From a virus, in IMG/VR virus record IMGVR_UViG_3300036828_000332, positions 1-52,037 of that record: 52,037 nucleotides of DNA; one strand, written 5' to 3'. Below the pieces are notes generated by a model. It saw only the letters and a list, made by a program, of their open reading frames with translations, was not told the origin of the DNA and made no database searches. Below are positions 33,565 to 41,848 of the stretch, piece after piece (positions within the stretch are counted from its first letter, which is position 1; every line of letters begins with the position of its first letter). Both the position numbers and the translations under genes were made by a program.

Positions 33565-33570
33565 AAATTT
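33528..33570 (-). promoter_or_regulatory. -1 ribosomal frameshift site of G/GT
   Basis: Read on the minus strand, the slippery heptamer A AAT TTT (33570-33564) sits in the zero frame directly before the TAG stop of G. After 6 nt a hairpin follows: outer arms GCGGCG (33557-33552) and CGCCGC (33533-33528), inner arms CGGA (33545-33542) and TCCG (33538-33535) with loop GTA. The heptamer fits the X XXY YYZ rule, and the -1 frame leads straight into the T coding frame. Confidence 0.85.
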
Positions 33571-34157
33571 GTTTCGTCATACTTCGGCATCGCCTCTTGT
33601 TCGATAGCCGAAATCACGGCGCGAATGGCAGCGTCCTTATGCACGGCAGGCACGGGACCTTCATACGATTCGCCCTGGCCGCCGCACTTATCCCAGAGCG
33701 TAGCGGCTGCGTCGAGACTGGTGCGGATCTCCTGGCGGTTATAGGGCAGCGAAATCAAGCGCGTGGACTTCTGCAACGTGCGCACCTCGTCCATGGTAGG
33801 AATGCGAACCGTGTGCCTGGTTTCTCCCATCAGGGTGTTCATCGTCACGTCGGCGCTCTCCGCTCCCAATTCAACGTCGATCACATCGCAGGTAGCCAGG
33901 GTGTCGATGATGCGCGTGGCCTCTGCCGCCGTGAGCGCTTGCGCGCCATTGAGCTTGATCGAGTCGTAGAGCTTGGCGTCGGCTTCCGCCGTATCGATCT
34001 GCGTCTCGGTCTGCCCGCGCCCGAGTTGCACCTGCATGATCTTGCGCCGCCTGCGGTGCACGGACCATTCCTCGTCGTTCGGCCAGCGCACAGTAATATC
34101 CGCTTTACCGGTCGAGGTGCGCAGGCCGATGGTAATTGTGGAGTCGGTGTTGAACAT
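33561..34157 (-). CDS. tail assembly chaperone G
   Basis: The 198-aa protein sits between the tail tube and the tape measure, the standard position of tail chaperone G. It is mixed alpha/beta; the middle contains VQLGRGQTETQIDTAEADAKLYDSIK, and the rest is acidic. Its function, with GT, is to keep the tape measure soluble and load tail subunits around it. It ends on a slippery sequence for -1 frameshifting. ATG at 34157 follows the tail-tube stop by 1 nt; an ATG seven codons upstream is possible. Confidence 0.82.
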   Translation of the reverse strand: MFNTDSTITIGLRTSTGKADITVRWPNDEEWSVHRRRRKIMQVQLGRGQTETQIDTAEADAKLYDSIKLNGAQALTAAEATRIIDTLATCDVIDVELGAESADVTMNTLMGETRHTVRIPTMDEVRTLQKSTRLISLPYNRQEIRTSLDAAATLWDKCGGQGESYEGPVPAVHKDAAIRAVISAIEQEAMPKYDETNF

Positions 34158-34158
34158 A

Positions 34159-35277
34159 TTAAAGCCCCAGGATTCCATCTTGTATACAGGTAGCCGTCAG
34201 AGTCACAATAGGCGTCACCCCATCGGTCGGCTGCAAGAGCGTCACGCCGCACTGCACGGTGACGATGTTGTTGTCATCTCCATTTACGACGCTCTGCATG
34301 CGCACGCGCGGCATCTGGATCTGGAAGCTATGGTATAAGGTCCCGGCAATCAGCGCCCCCTGCACGCCAATCGTCGCCGTACCTTCCACGCCGTTAATCA
34401 GGTTGTTGTACTCGGTCGAGCCCTTTTGCGCGCGGGCCACGAAGGAGAACATCATTTCGCGGATGCCATATTCCATGCGTCCGCGCACGGCATAGCCGTT
34501 CTGCGTCCCCGAGCCAGGATACAGGCCCGTATCGAGGCGCACGTTATTATTCCAGCGGAACTCCGATGAGATGAACGACTGCGAGAGCACATAGTCCACG
34601 CCATTGATCGTGATCGTAGCGCCAGCGGCATTCAGAAAATGCTCCTGCGTGATGGCCGGGAGCGGGGTGAGTCCTGGCACTTGCACGTGCCCGCTGCCGG
34701 GGAGATTGCAGCTCACGCGGCAATTAGCGCGGCCCGGTCCCGACTGCATCGTGAGGGTCCAATCGCCGACCACGCACCCGATCAGCATCCGGTCAATCAC
34801 CGAATTCGGGCTGGGGCGGATCTGTTCGTCCCAGGAGAACGTCGGCAGATTGATGCAATCGACAGCCGGGTCGTTCGGCACCGCTGCGTAAGTGACACCC
34901 GTAGCCGCGGTGCCCGTTTTGGTGGCTTTGCCGGTGGTGAAGCAGAACAGCCACGCCAGAAACTCGCTGGAAGCGTACTTCTCCAGAGCCACGCTGGCGT
35001 CCTGGTAGGACGGAAAGACCTGGCTCGGAAATTCGTTGCCCTTGCCGATGTCGAGAGCGTTGGTTTCATTGACCGGATTCAGAACCGACACCGCCGGATT
35101 CACCTTGGTTAAGCTCCACATCTGCGGGAGGGTGTTGGCGGTGGCGACATCGGTCTGCGGCGCATATCCGAAGGCAATGCGCGTCTCCTGAACATTGGCC
35201 GGACAGGACGTGACGGCTTTTGCCCCTCCGGACGGCGGGGTGCGGGACGCGGGCGGTTCTATGATGGCGGTGGACAT
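34159..35277 (-). CDS. tail tube (major tail) protein, 372 aa
   Basis: The protein is almost entirely beta-strand rich, with long polar strands (IAFGYAPQTDVATANTLPQMW near the start and GTATIGVQGALIAGTLYHSFQIQMPRV near the end). It lies immediately before G/GT, where the tail tube subunit is always found. It is larger than lambda V, with an N-terminal Pro/Ser-rich stretch and a C-terminal extension. AAGGAG 6 nt before the ATG at 35277 sets the start; a longer frame upstream lacks this. Confidence 0.82.
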   Translation of the reverse strand: MSTAIIEPPASRTPPSGGAKAVTSCPANVQETRIAFGYAPQTDVATANTLPQMWSLTKVNPAVSVLNPVNETNALDIGKGNEFPSQVFPSYQDASVALEKYASSEFLAWLFCFTTGKATKTGTAATGVTYAAVPNDPAVDCINLPTFSWDEQIRPSPNSVIDRMLIGCVVGDWTLTMQSGPGRANCRVSCNLPGSGHVQVPGLTPLPAITQEHFLNAAGATITINGVDYVLSQSFISSEFRWNNNVRLDTGLYPGSGTQNGYAVRGRMEYGIREMMFSFVARAQKGSTEYNNLINGVEGTATIGVQGALIAGTLYHSFQIQMPRVRMQSVVNGDDNNIVTVQCGVTLLQPTDGVTPIVTLTATCIQDGILGL

Positions 35278-35293
35278 AAAGTTCTCCTTGGGG

Positions 35294-35755
35294 TCATGGC
35301 CTCGGCCAGTCTCCTGTTTCAAGGGTTGTGGTTTCGATGAGCATGTAATCCACGCCCTCGGTATCGGTGTTCCGTGAAATTCGCATCACCTGCGTGGGCA
35401 GAAGACCATCCAGAAGCGGGCAGTTCCGCCAGACCATGCCGTCGCCGGGATTCGGCACGCCCGCCATGATGGCGTCGATCAGATCGAGATCGGACGCCCC
35501 CGGCAGCGAGCGAATGCAGATATCCATGTCGTGCGACCACTTGCTCATTTCGCTTTCGGTGAGATCGCTTCCCCGGTACACAATCAACACCTGCCCCGGT
35601 TGCATCTGGTAAATGGCCTTATCGACGGAATTGGCCGTGGGATTCAGATCGATGTAAGCCACCACCGGATTGACCGGCGCGAGAATCTGTACGATCTCCG
35701 GCACTCCGCCGAGCGTCGACGCCAGGGCATTCACGAGATGGGAGAGGCCGATCAC
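35294..35755 (-). CDS. tail terminator-like protein (U position), 153 aa
   Basis: The protein is mixed alpha/beta with a likely N-terminal helix (VIGLSHLVNALASTLGG) and several central strands (VVAYIDLNPTANSV, QVLIVYRGSDLTESE). It lies between the Z-like gene and the tail tube gene, where tail terminator (lambda U) genes lie. GTG at 35755 overlaps the previous stop as GTGA, which is preferred to the upstream ATG at 35794. The family assignment rests on position. Confidence 0.6.
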   Translation of the reverse strand: MIGLSHLVNALASTLGGVPEIVQILAPVNPVVAYIDLNPTANSVDKAIYQMQPGQVLIVYRGSDLTESEMSKWSHDMDICIRSLPGASDLDLIDAIMAGVPNPGDGMVWRNCPLLDGLLPTQVMRISRNTDTEGVDYMLIETTTLETGDWPRP

Positions 35756-36219
35756 TGGCGCGGCCGGCCTTTCGTACCATCGAGAGGAAACCACGCCTTG
35801 GTAACGTAGTCCCCAAATTGCGTCTGAGCTTCATCGGTTACCACCTTCACGTCGGTGAGAGCAAACCCGATCATCTGGTCATACTTGTTCGCGCGCAGCG
35901 CCTTGGCACGCTCCAGACGCGTCGTATTCTCCGCGCGGATGCGTCCTTCGGCAGCCTTGCGCAGTGTGAAATTAGCCAGCGTTGCGCCGGTCATCACCAT
36001 GTCCCGCACGGCCCGCTTGTGCGTGTACTGTTGCTTGATGATGGCGTACTTAACACTCAGCTTCTTGGCCGGGTTCCCCTCGGCGTTGACCACCCGGCTC
36101 CAGCGCGCTTTCTGTTCGGCCACCATCTTGTCGCCAATGATGCGCAACTGAGGGTTGCTCAGATTCGGTCCGCGCACGCGTCCCGTCTTCTTAACCTGGA
36201 TGTTCAGAGTAGTAGCCAT
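35752..36219 (-). CDS. neck/tail completion protein (Z position), 155 aa
   Basis: This is a basic, largely helical protein (QLRIIGDKMVAEQKARWSRVVNAEGNPAKKLS, then AAEGRIRAENTTRLERAKALRANKYDQMIG) that ends in a small beta part. Its position after the head-joining protein and before the terminator fits lambda Z-like or virion morphogenesis proteins. It is coupled to its upstream neighbour by TGATG. Function inferred from gene order. Confidence 0.6.
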   Translation of the reverse strand: MATTLNIQVKKTGRVRGPNLSNPQLRIIGDKMVAEQKARWSRVVNAEGNPAKKLSVKYAIIKQQYTHKRAVRDMVMTGATLANFTLRKAAEGRIRAENTTRLERAKALRANKYDQMIGFALTDVKVVTDEAQTQFGDYVTKAWFPLDGTKGRPRQ

Positions 36220-36560
36220 CAGAGTACCGGCCCCGCTTCCTGTACGACGATTACCGAAAAGCCCACGGCCAGAGCCGCGATGCGGACTACCTGATACTGC
36301 TTTGCGTCCTTCTGCACCATGTCTCCCGGCGCAGGAGGCAATGCGAGATCGGCGTTCCGAATGTCCATGTGGCTGTAGCGCCCAGGAGAGACCTCTTCAT
36401 CCGACGCACCTTCCTTCCAGAGCACCGAGATCGAAACCGACTGCCAGATGTCGCCTTGCGGCAAATACGACACCGCCCGCCCGAAGGTCGCAATCTGCGC
36501 AGGCCAGAACATCCCCGGCAGGTAGGAGTCGATAAACGGATTGATGGGTGTGGCCGCCAT
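36219..36560 (-). CDS. head-tail joining protein (FI/FII position), 113 aa
   Basis: Short beta-rich protein (VSYLPQGDIWQSVSISVLWKE, a hydrophobic C-terminal part LAVGFSVIVVQEAG) found right after the capsid gene, as are lambda FI and FII. ATG at 36560 was chosen because the frame upstream of it would overlap the capsid gene and has an odd composition. Gene order, not motif, supports the assignment. Confidence 0.6.
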   Translation of the reverse strand: MAATPINPFIDSYLPGMFWPAQIATFGRAVSYLPQGDIWQSVSISVLWKEGASDEEVSPGRYSHMDIRNADLALPPAPGDMVQKDAKQYQVVRIAALAVGFSVIVVQEAGPVL

Positions 36561-36649
36561 GGTGTCGTGCCTTTGCTGCGCCTGCGCCCCTAAACCCCCA
36601 GTACGATCCAGAGGCGCACACCGCGCATTCCGCTGGCACGCGGAATCTG

Positions 36650-37672
36650 TTACTGGACCTTGGCCGCCAAACTGGCATTGGGCCGGAATGGAACCATCAG
36701 AGGCGCGGATTGCAGCATCACATAGCGCACGCTCGGATCGTACTGAATCCAACTCTTTACGTAGTACGGCACGGGCTGCAGGCCGATTTCTTCGTCCCGG
36801 ATCGCGCCATATGCCTGCACGCCTTCGAGAGACGGAGAAACCATGAGCACGGTCCCCACGGGCAGAATCGGCTTTTCTGTCCCGGTCGCCGGGTCGACAT
36901 ACCAGCCGCTATAGACGAAGATGTTGAAGCCTTCGATGGTGCCCATCTGCACGCCGCCTTCGGTGACTTGCGCGGTGGGCTGCATCGACGGCAGGTCCGT
37001 ATAACGCCGGAAGATATTCAATACGTTGGTGATGCCTGCATCGGCGCGGAAGGTTTTCCACACATCCACCGTCATGATGACGTCGTTGGGGAAAACGCCG
37101 GTGTCCTCCAGACAGATTTGCGCCCAGTCCTGCAAGTTATCAAGGATCTTGGCCGACCCGGAATTCCACAATGGATTGGCCGTAAAGGTGTGCGAGGCGG
37201 AGCGTAAAAAGTCTACTACCTGCGTAGGGTACTTATCGCCCGCGATGGTGGATTTGCCGCTTGCCAGCACCTCACCGCACATGACCTCCAGCCGGCGCCG
37301 CAGAATGGTCAATTGATCCTGCATATCGAAGGCGATGAGCGCCCGCACGCGGTCGGCTGGCGACATAGTGCCGCCGATCTGCTCACCGGCCATGCGTTTC
37401 AAGGGCCGGTTCATATCGAACACGCGCTTGTCCTTGATGTAGGCCGGGGTGAAGGTGTTGGTGACGAAGCCCTGGGATGCGACCACTTGACCTTCCACGA
37501 GGGGCGAGACGAAAGGCGCGACGCGCCGCTTGCCCTGGATCACGTCAAAGTGGATCTGCTCGCTTGATTCGGCTTGCGTGATCCCGAAATACCGATCCAG
37601 CAAAAACTGTGGGTTGCCCAGTAAGCTCTGGAGAACGGCAGTCAATACGTCCGTACTAAAGACATCAGCCAT
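36650..37672 (-). CDS. major capsid protein, gpE family, 340 aa
   Basis: The sequence fits the phage capsid protein E family: FSTDVLTAVLQSLLGNPQFLLDRYFG near the N-terminus, FVSPLVEGQVVASQGFVTNTFTPAYIKDKRVFD (about 55-90), MADRVRALIAFDMQDQ-like region and CGEVLASGKSTIAGDKYPTQVVDF (about 130-155), later FNIFVYSGWYVDP and MLQSAPLMVPFRPN. It forms the icosahedral shell together with the D-like decoration protein. The ATG at 37672 is preferred because GGAG lies 9 nt upstream; an ATG at 37687 is possible. Confidence 0.93.
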   Translation of the reverse strand: MADVFSTDVLTAVLQSLLGNPQFLLDRYFGITQAESSEQIHFDVIQGKRRVAPFVSPLVEGQVVASQGFVTNTFTPAYIKDKRVFDMNRPLKRMAGEQIGGTMSPADRVRALIAFDMQDQLTILRRRLEVMCGEVLASGKSTIAGDKYPTQVVDFLRSASHTFTANPLWNSGSAKILDNLQDWAQICLEDTGVFPNDVIMTVDVWKTFRADAGITNVLNIFRRYTDLPSMQPTAQVTEGGVQMGTIEGFNIFVYSGWYVDPATGTEKPILPVGTVLMVSPSLEGVQAYGAIRDEEIGLQPVPYYVKSWIQYDPSVRYVMLQSAPLMVPFRPNASLAAKVQ

Positions 37673-37765
37673 TTGGCGGAACTCCATTCAACTGGGGGCG
37701 AGATCGAGAGGGTATGCGACGCGCCGCCTGTGCCAGAGGATCGGCGCGTCACGCTTGCGGGGCTT

Positions 37766-38410
37766 TTAATGCTTGGGGTTAGGAACGGCTGGATTCGGCT
37801 TGGCCTGGTCCTTGGACTTGTCATGCTCCTTCTTGGCTTCTGTTGCCGACTCGGCTTCCAGCTTTTTCTCCTCGGCCTGTAGTTGCTCGATTTGCTGGCG
37901 GTCCTTCTCCACTTGCGCCTCCAATCGGCGCAACTCGTCCCGCAGGCTTTCCTTGGGGGCCACCTGTGGCAGCGGGCCGCCTGTCGCCGGAAGTCCGGTC
38001 ATGGGAACCAACAGGCCTGAGCGCTGCTCGACGGTGAGGACGTAAATCCCGGTATCCCAGAGTTGCGCCACATCGAGAGCCGCACCTTGCGAGGTGAAGG
38101 TCATGGCGGTATCGAGGAACTTACCCTGCGTGTAGACCAGCCCGGTGAGATTCCCGGCTGTGACGTCAATGTCGGCTGCCAGAATGCAGCGGGCTACCAA
38201 TCCGGTGGCGAAGACGGGCGTGAGCACCGTGGTGCCAGTGATGGGCGTACCGATGGCCGGGCCGAATAATACCGTGCCGTGGGTAAGCGCAGCAGCGCCC
38301 CCGATTAGGGCACTCTGCGAAATAGTTTCCGCCGCGGGAAGCGGGTCGAAAGTGTAAGTGTTGGCCGTAAAGCTGGCCTTCGAGATCGGGGACGTGGGAA
38401 GTGTTGCCAT
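37766..38410 (-). CDS. head decoration protein D with coiled-coil tail, 214 aa
   Basis: Residues 1-140 match the lambda D-type decoration fold (LIGGAAALTHGTVLFGPAIG, CILAADIDVTAGN, GIYVLTVEQRSGL). This protein binds the capsid at its threefold sites and stabilises it. The last 70 residues, absent from lambda D (110 aa), form a charged coiled coil (LRDELRRLEAQVEKDRQQIEQLQAEEKKLEAE) and a Lys/Pro/Asn-rich tail, probably exposed outside the head. A fibre or host-cell binding role is possible. Confidence 0.85.
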   Translation of the reverse strand: MATLPTSPISKASFTANTYTFDPLPAAETISQSALIGGAAALTHGTVLFGPAIGTPITGTTVLTPVFATGLVARCILAADIDVTAGNLTGLVYTQGKFLDTAMTFTSQGAALDVAQLWDTGIYVLTVEQRSGLLVPMTGLPATGGPLPQVAPKESLRDELRRLEAQVEKDRQQIEQLQAEEKKLEAESATEAKKEHDKSKDQAKPNPAVPNPKH

Positions 38411-38428
38411 GTGTCAGTTCTCCTTTCG

Positions 38429-39850
38429 TTACTGGATGTGAGCGTGCTTGCGGTCCTTCGGCACGAAGGCCAGGATACGCTGCGCCTCTGCGGCTGGACT
38501 GGCATTGTCGTGTTCTTCGCCCGGGACGCCCACCTGCGGGTTCGGAATCTGGCCCATGCGGGTGTGGAATCCGGTGGTAGCCTTGGCCACGGGAGCGGCT
38601 AGGAGCAGCTTCTTGGCGGCCTCGGGACTGTGGTTGGTTTCAAGGGCCAGAGCACGGGCCAACTCTTCCCGGCCCTTGGCTTCCTCGCTAGTTAAGATTG
38701 CAGCGATCCGCTGCCGGTCTTCAGTTGGCGTTAGCACGTCGTCACTATCTCCTTCTGGGCTGGAACCGGATGCGGCTTCCTTTTCCCTGCCCTCATCATC
38801 TTCATCGTCATCTTCCTCGTCGTCATCATCCTCTTCGCCGCCGTCATCCTGTTCGTCCTCTTTGACGCCATCCTTTTCGGATTGAGTATCGAGAGCGGGA
38901 GGTGGGGTGCAGTCCTGTTCGTTGTTGATCTGCTCCTCATCCGTCTCCTCTTCCAACTCTTCCTCGTCGAAGGGGCCATCCGCCTGGGCTTTCACGCGCA
39001 ACCCGGGCTTGTCGCGGATCTGCCGGATGGGCGCGCCGGAGCCGTCGCCGCCCCGCAGCACGCCTTGCAACGACCCAATCTCATCCGCCATGCCTGCCGC
39101 GACCGCCGCGGGAGCCATAACGACGGCACCCTTGCCGAAATCGCTCTCCACCTTCTCGGGAGTCGTGCCGCGAAACTGGGCCACCTTGCCGATGAACACC
39201 TGCGCCATCGCATCCACCATCGACTGGAGTTGCGCCCGTCCTTCATCGGTCCCCGGATCGGTGCGCTTGAGCGGGCTCTGCGACGAGACTACATCGTAAC
39301 GCTTGAGGCCCGATTTCTGTTCCGATCCGGAGGCGTCGATTACCGTGGCAAGTACTCCGATAGAGCCCAGTTGCGCTGTTTCGTCGGCCACGATTTTTCC
39401 CGCCGCCGCCGCCAGCCAGTAAGCGCCGGAAGCACCCAGGCCGCCCACGTAGGCTGTCACGGGTTTTTGGGAGTTGGCCGCGCGGATGGAATTCGCCAAT
39501 TCGTTGATGCCGTCGATCTGACCACCGGGCGAGTTAATCGAGAGCACGATGGATTTCACCAGGGGATCGTCGAGCGCCGACTGGAGCCCCGCCGATGCTT
39601 CCTCGACAGAGGTGCCACCAAGGAGCCACGTCCAGATGGAGCGATACCGGAACAGCGTGCCGCGAATGTCCACCACGGCGGTTCCGTTATAGCTGGGAAT
39701 ATCGGTATCCATCGAGGCGGCGTTGAGGCGCGCTGCGGCCTCGAAATCGGGGTGCTCGGCCACGCGGCACATCATCTCCATCGCGTCCGGCGTGATGGCC
39801 CACGGCCTGTCGCTGAAAACTTCCATCGCAAGGGGCATTTGGTCGGGCAT
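38429..39850 (-). CDS. capsid maturation protease (S49/ClpP-like) with scaffold tail, 473 aa
   Basis: Residues 50-265 form an S49-type signal-peptide-peptidase-like protease domain: SINSPGGQIDG at 104-114, catalytic Ser141 in GASGAYW, and Lys195 in SQSPLKR as the general base. It processes portal and scaffold during head assembly, as lambda C does. After it, residues 291-358 are a very acidic, Asp/Glu-rich segment, and the last 100 residues are helical. In lambda the scaffold Nu3 is the C-terminal part of C; here a separate Nu3 start was not seen, but the tail probably serves as scaffold. Confidence 0.88.
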   Translation of the reverse strand: MPDQMPLAMEVFSDRPWAITPDAMEMMCRVAEHPDFEAAARLNAASMDTDIPSYNGTAVVDIRGTLFRYRSIWTWLLGGTSVEEASAGLQSALDDPLVKSIVLSINSPGGQIDGINELANSIRAANSQKPVTAYVGGLGASGAYWLAAAAGKIVADETAQLGSIGVLATVIDASGSEQKSGLKRYDVVSSQSPLKRTDPGTDEGRAQLQSMVDAMAQVFIGKVAQFRGTTPEKVESDFGKGAVVMAPAAVAAGMADEIGSLQGVLRGGDGSGAPIRQIRDKPGLRVKAQADGPFDEEELEEETDEEQINNEQDCTPPPALDTQSEKDGVKEDEQDDGGEEDDDDEEDDDEDDEGREKEAASGSSPEGDSDDVLTPTEDRQRIAAILTSEEAKGREELARALALETNHSPEAAKKLLLAAPVAKATTGFHTRMGQIPNPQVGVPGEEHDNASPAAEAQRILAFVPKDRKHAHIQ

Positions 39851-39853
39851 TGT

Positions 39854-41521
39854 CTACACCACCTCCCGGAGCGGCGTTTCTTCTGGTTGTGCCGGGAATC
39901 CCGGCGACTTCTGCGGCATGGTTGGCTCCTGCCAGAGACCGGCCTCCTGCAGGCGTTTCTTTTCAATCTGCCGCTGGTCGATCACGTCGTTATAGTCGAG
40001 GCCTTGCTCGGCGCATTCGATCTCCAGCGTCGAGATGCCGGTAAACATCCGCACTTGCGCGGCTTCGGCTTCCTTCACCGGATCGATCCAACCCCGGCCT
40101 GGGCCGATCCACTTGGCGCGCGTGTAGAAGGTCCGCTGCGCATAGAAGTCGGGAGCTTCGATCAGCCCCGCGTTCACGGCTTCCTCGAACCAGAGTTCAT
40201 ATACCGGCTGCGCCCAATACGTGGTGAGCCAGGAGCGCCGTGTGGTGAAGTATCGCCAGGACTCCAGGAGTGCCGCCCGCGCGCTGGAATAGTTCGTTTT
40301 CGAGTAATCCTTCATCACCTGCTCGTAGGGCAGGCCCATCGAAAGACCGATCTGCCGGAGCACAAATTCGGAGAACGCGGCGAACTGCGGAGCCGGCCGG
40401 TCGGGTGCGAATGGCACCATCTTATCGCCCGGGTAGAGCGGAATGAAGGTGCCGCCTTCAAGCTGCACGCGGTACTCGTTCTTGGCTGCCAGATAGCCAT
40501 TGGCGTCGCCGCCCACCATTTCCGCCAGGGTCGACGGATCGAGGGGTGTCTCGATGATTCCCGCGACTAGCGCATTGACGATGGCCGATTGCAGTTCCGC
40601 CCGCTGGTAGCTGTCGAGCATGCGGAACTGTTCCAGAACCGGAGCGAGCAGCGGCTTGCCGCGCGTCTGGTCCACGCGATCCGGCGTGTAGACGTGAATT
40701 ACCCGCTTACGGCCCCAGTCGGTTTCAGCCGGGATACATTCCCACTCGCCTGCGATGCCGCCGATAGCGGGAAAGAACATGGCCGGCCAAGTGGAAATCT
40801 TGCGGATGTGGTAAGCCGTGGGGCGTCCGTAGAGGTCCATCTCGATGCCGCCGCGCAGGCAGAGCGTTGGTGTCATGTTGGCAGGATTCGATAAGCGGTC
40901 GGTATCCACCAACTGGAAACAGGTCTTGAAGGGCGAGGTTTGCGGGCGGTCGATCCAAAGCGGCAGCGCCAGACCTTCCCCGTTCTGCAGCACGGAGCGG
41001 AACATCAGCGTTGTCAGGCCGGTAAAGGTGAGCTTGCCCGCTACATCGATAGCCGTGGTATCGGCCCAGGCTTTCCATTGCGACTCGACGGAGCGGCCCC
41101 ATTCCTCGCCCCAGTCGGCATCCTTGCCCAGAGCCCGGTAGTCGGGCCACGCCGAGAGACGCAAGGCGGTCCCAATTACGTTATCGAGGATGGTCTGAAA
41201 TGCCCCTGCCGCCACGCCCGTGTTGCGGTCCAGATCGCGCGACCGGGCCACGAGCGTGCCCATGTCGCTGAGGAGTTCCGCGTCGGCAGCGGCGCGGATC
41301 GGCAGCCAGTTGGACATCTGCTTGCGGATCCACGAGGCCCCGGTGTAGGGTGTGTCGCGGTAGCCGTAGCGCCCGTAGCCGTAGCCCATGCCGTAGTTCC
41401 ATGCGCCGTCTGAGGATTGGCCGCGCAGGCCGCCGAAGAGGCGTGAAAGGAACCCCGGCTTCTTGGCTAGATGCTCCAGCGGGTTGGGCGATGGCGGTGT
41501 TGGGGGCTGCTCGGGTGACAT
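39854..41521 (-). CDS. portal protein, lambda family, 555 aa
   Basis: The dodecameric portal forms the DNA channel at one vertex. Recognised segments: Tyr/Gly-rich stretch MGYGYGRYGYRDTPYTGASWIRKQMSNWLPIRAAADAELL (40-85), DNVIGTALRLSAWPD, VLQNGEGLALPLWI, PADRVDQTRGKPLLAPVLE, and the C-terminal IGLSMGLPYEQVMKDYSKTNYSSARAALLESWR, typical of lambda-type portals. It lies between gpW and the protease as in lambda B. It starts 9 bp after gpW. Confidence 0.93.
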   Translation of the reverse strand: MSPEQPPTPPSPNPLEHLAKKPGFLSRLFGGLRGQSSDGAWNYGMGYGYGRYGYRDTPYTGASWIRKQMSNWLPIRAAADAELLSDMGTLVARSRDLDRNTGVAAGAFQTILDNVIGTALRLSAWPDYRALGKDADWGEEWGRSVESQWKAWADTTAIDVAGKLTFTGLTTLMFRSVLQNGEGLALPLWIDRPQTSPFKTCFQLVDTDRLSNPANMTPTLCLRGGIEMDLYGRPTAYHIRKISTWPAMFFPAIGGIAGEWECIPAETDWGRKRVIHVYTPDRVDQTRGKPLLAPVLEQFRMLDSYQRAELQSAIVNALVAGIIETPLDPSTLAEMVGGDANGYLAAKNEYRVQLEGGTFIPLYPGDKMVPFAPDRPAPQFAAFSEFVLRQIGLSMGLPYEQVMKDYSKTNYSSARAALLESWRYFTTRRSWLTTYWAQPVYELWFEEAVNAGLIEAPDFYAQRTFYTRAKWIGPGRGWIDPVKEAEAAQVRMFTGISTLEIECAEQGLDYNDVIDQRQIEKKRLQEAGLWQEPTMPQKSPGFPAQPEETPLREVV

Positions 41522-41530
41522 GGTTTACTT

Positions 41531-41845
41531 CTATGGCCAGCCGTAAAAGCTGATCGGTTTGCGGACGTTCACGCCGCTGCTGCCATAGCCGCCGCTCGCG
41601 CCAGCGGTGACAACTCCATTTAGATAATCGATCAGGCGCTGCAGATCCGCCGCGCTGGTGGCGGCAAAGGTCACACGGCCCAGTTGCGGCGTTTCGACCC
41701 CGGAGGGCATCTGTCCGATGAGCAGGTTGAAATAAGCCTGCTGCGCCTGCGTGAGCATGGTTTGTGCCTGATCCGGCGTCAATCCGCGCAGGGCCACTTT
41801 CAGGTCCATGGGCATGGGCGCGTTGGCTCGATAGGGAGGCGTCAT
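41531..41845 (-). CDS. gpW-like head-tail joining protein, 104 aa
   Basis: The core contains LTPDQAQTMLTQAQQAYFNLLIG and VTFAATSAADLQRLIDYLNG; the pattern V-x-F-x-A-T-S-x-x-D-L-x-x-x-I is that of lambda gpW, which binds DNA ends and completes the neck. N- and C-terminal Pro/Gly-rich extensions make it longer than gpW (68 aa). It lies between the large terminase and the portal, as in lambda. Confidence 0.88.
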   Translation of the reverse strand: MTPPYRANAPMPMDLKVALRGLTPDQAQTMLTQAQQAYFNLLIGQMPSGVETPQLGRVTFAATSAADLQRLIDYLNGVVTAGASGGYGSSGVNVRKPISFYGWP

Positions 41846-41848
41846 AAG

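Noticed and set aside
38882-40570. Plus-strand open frame of 562 codons opposite the protease and portal genes
   Set aside because: It is a shadow of GC-rich coding DNA on the other strand; its His/Arg/Gly/Leu-rich composition has no motifs, and the protease and portal are firmly identified.
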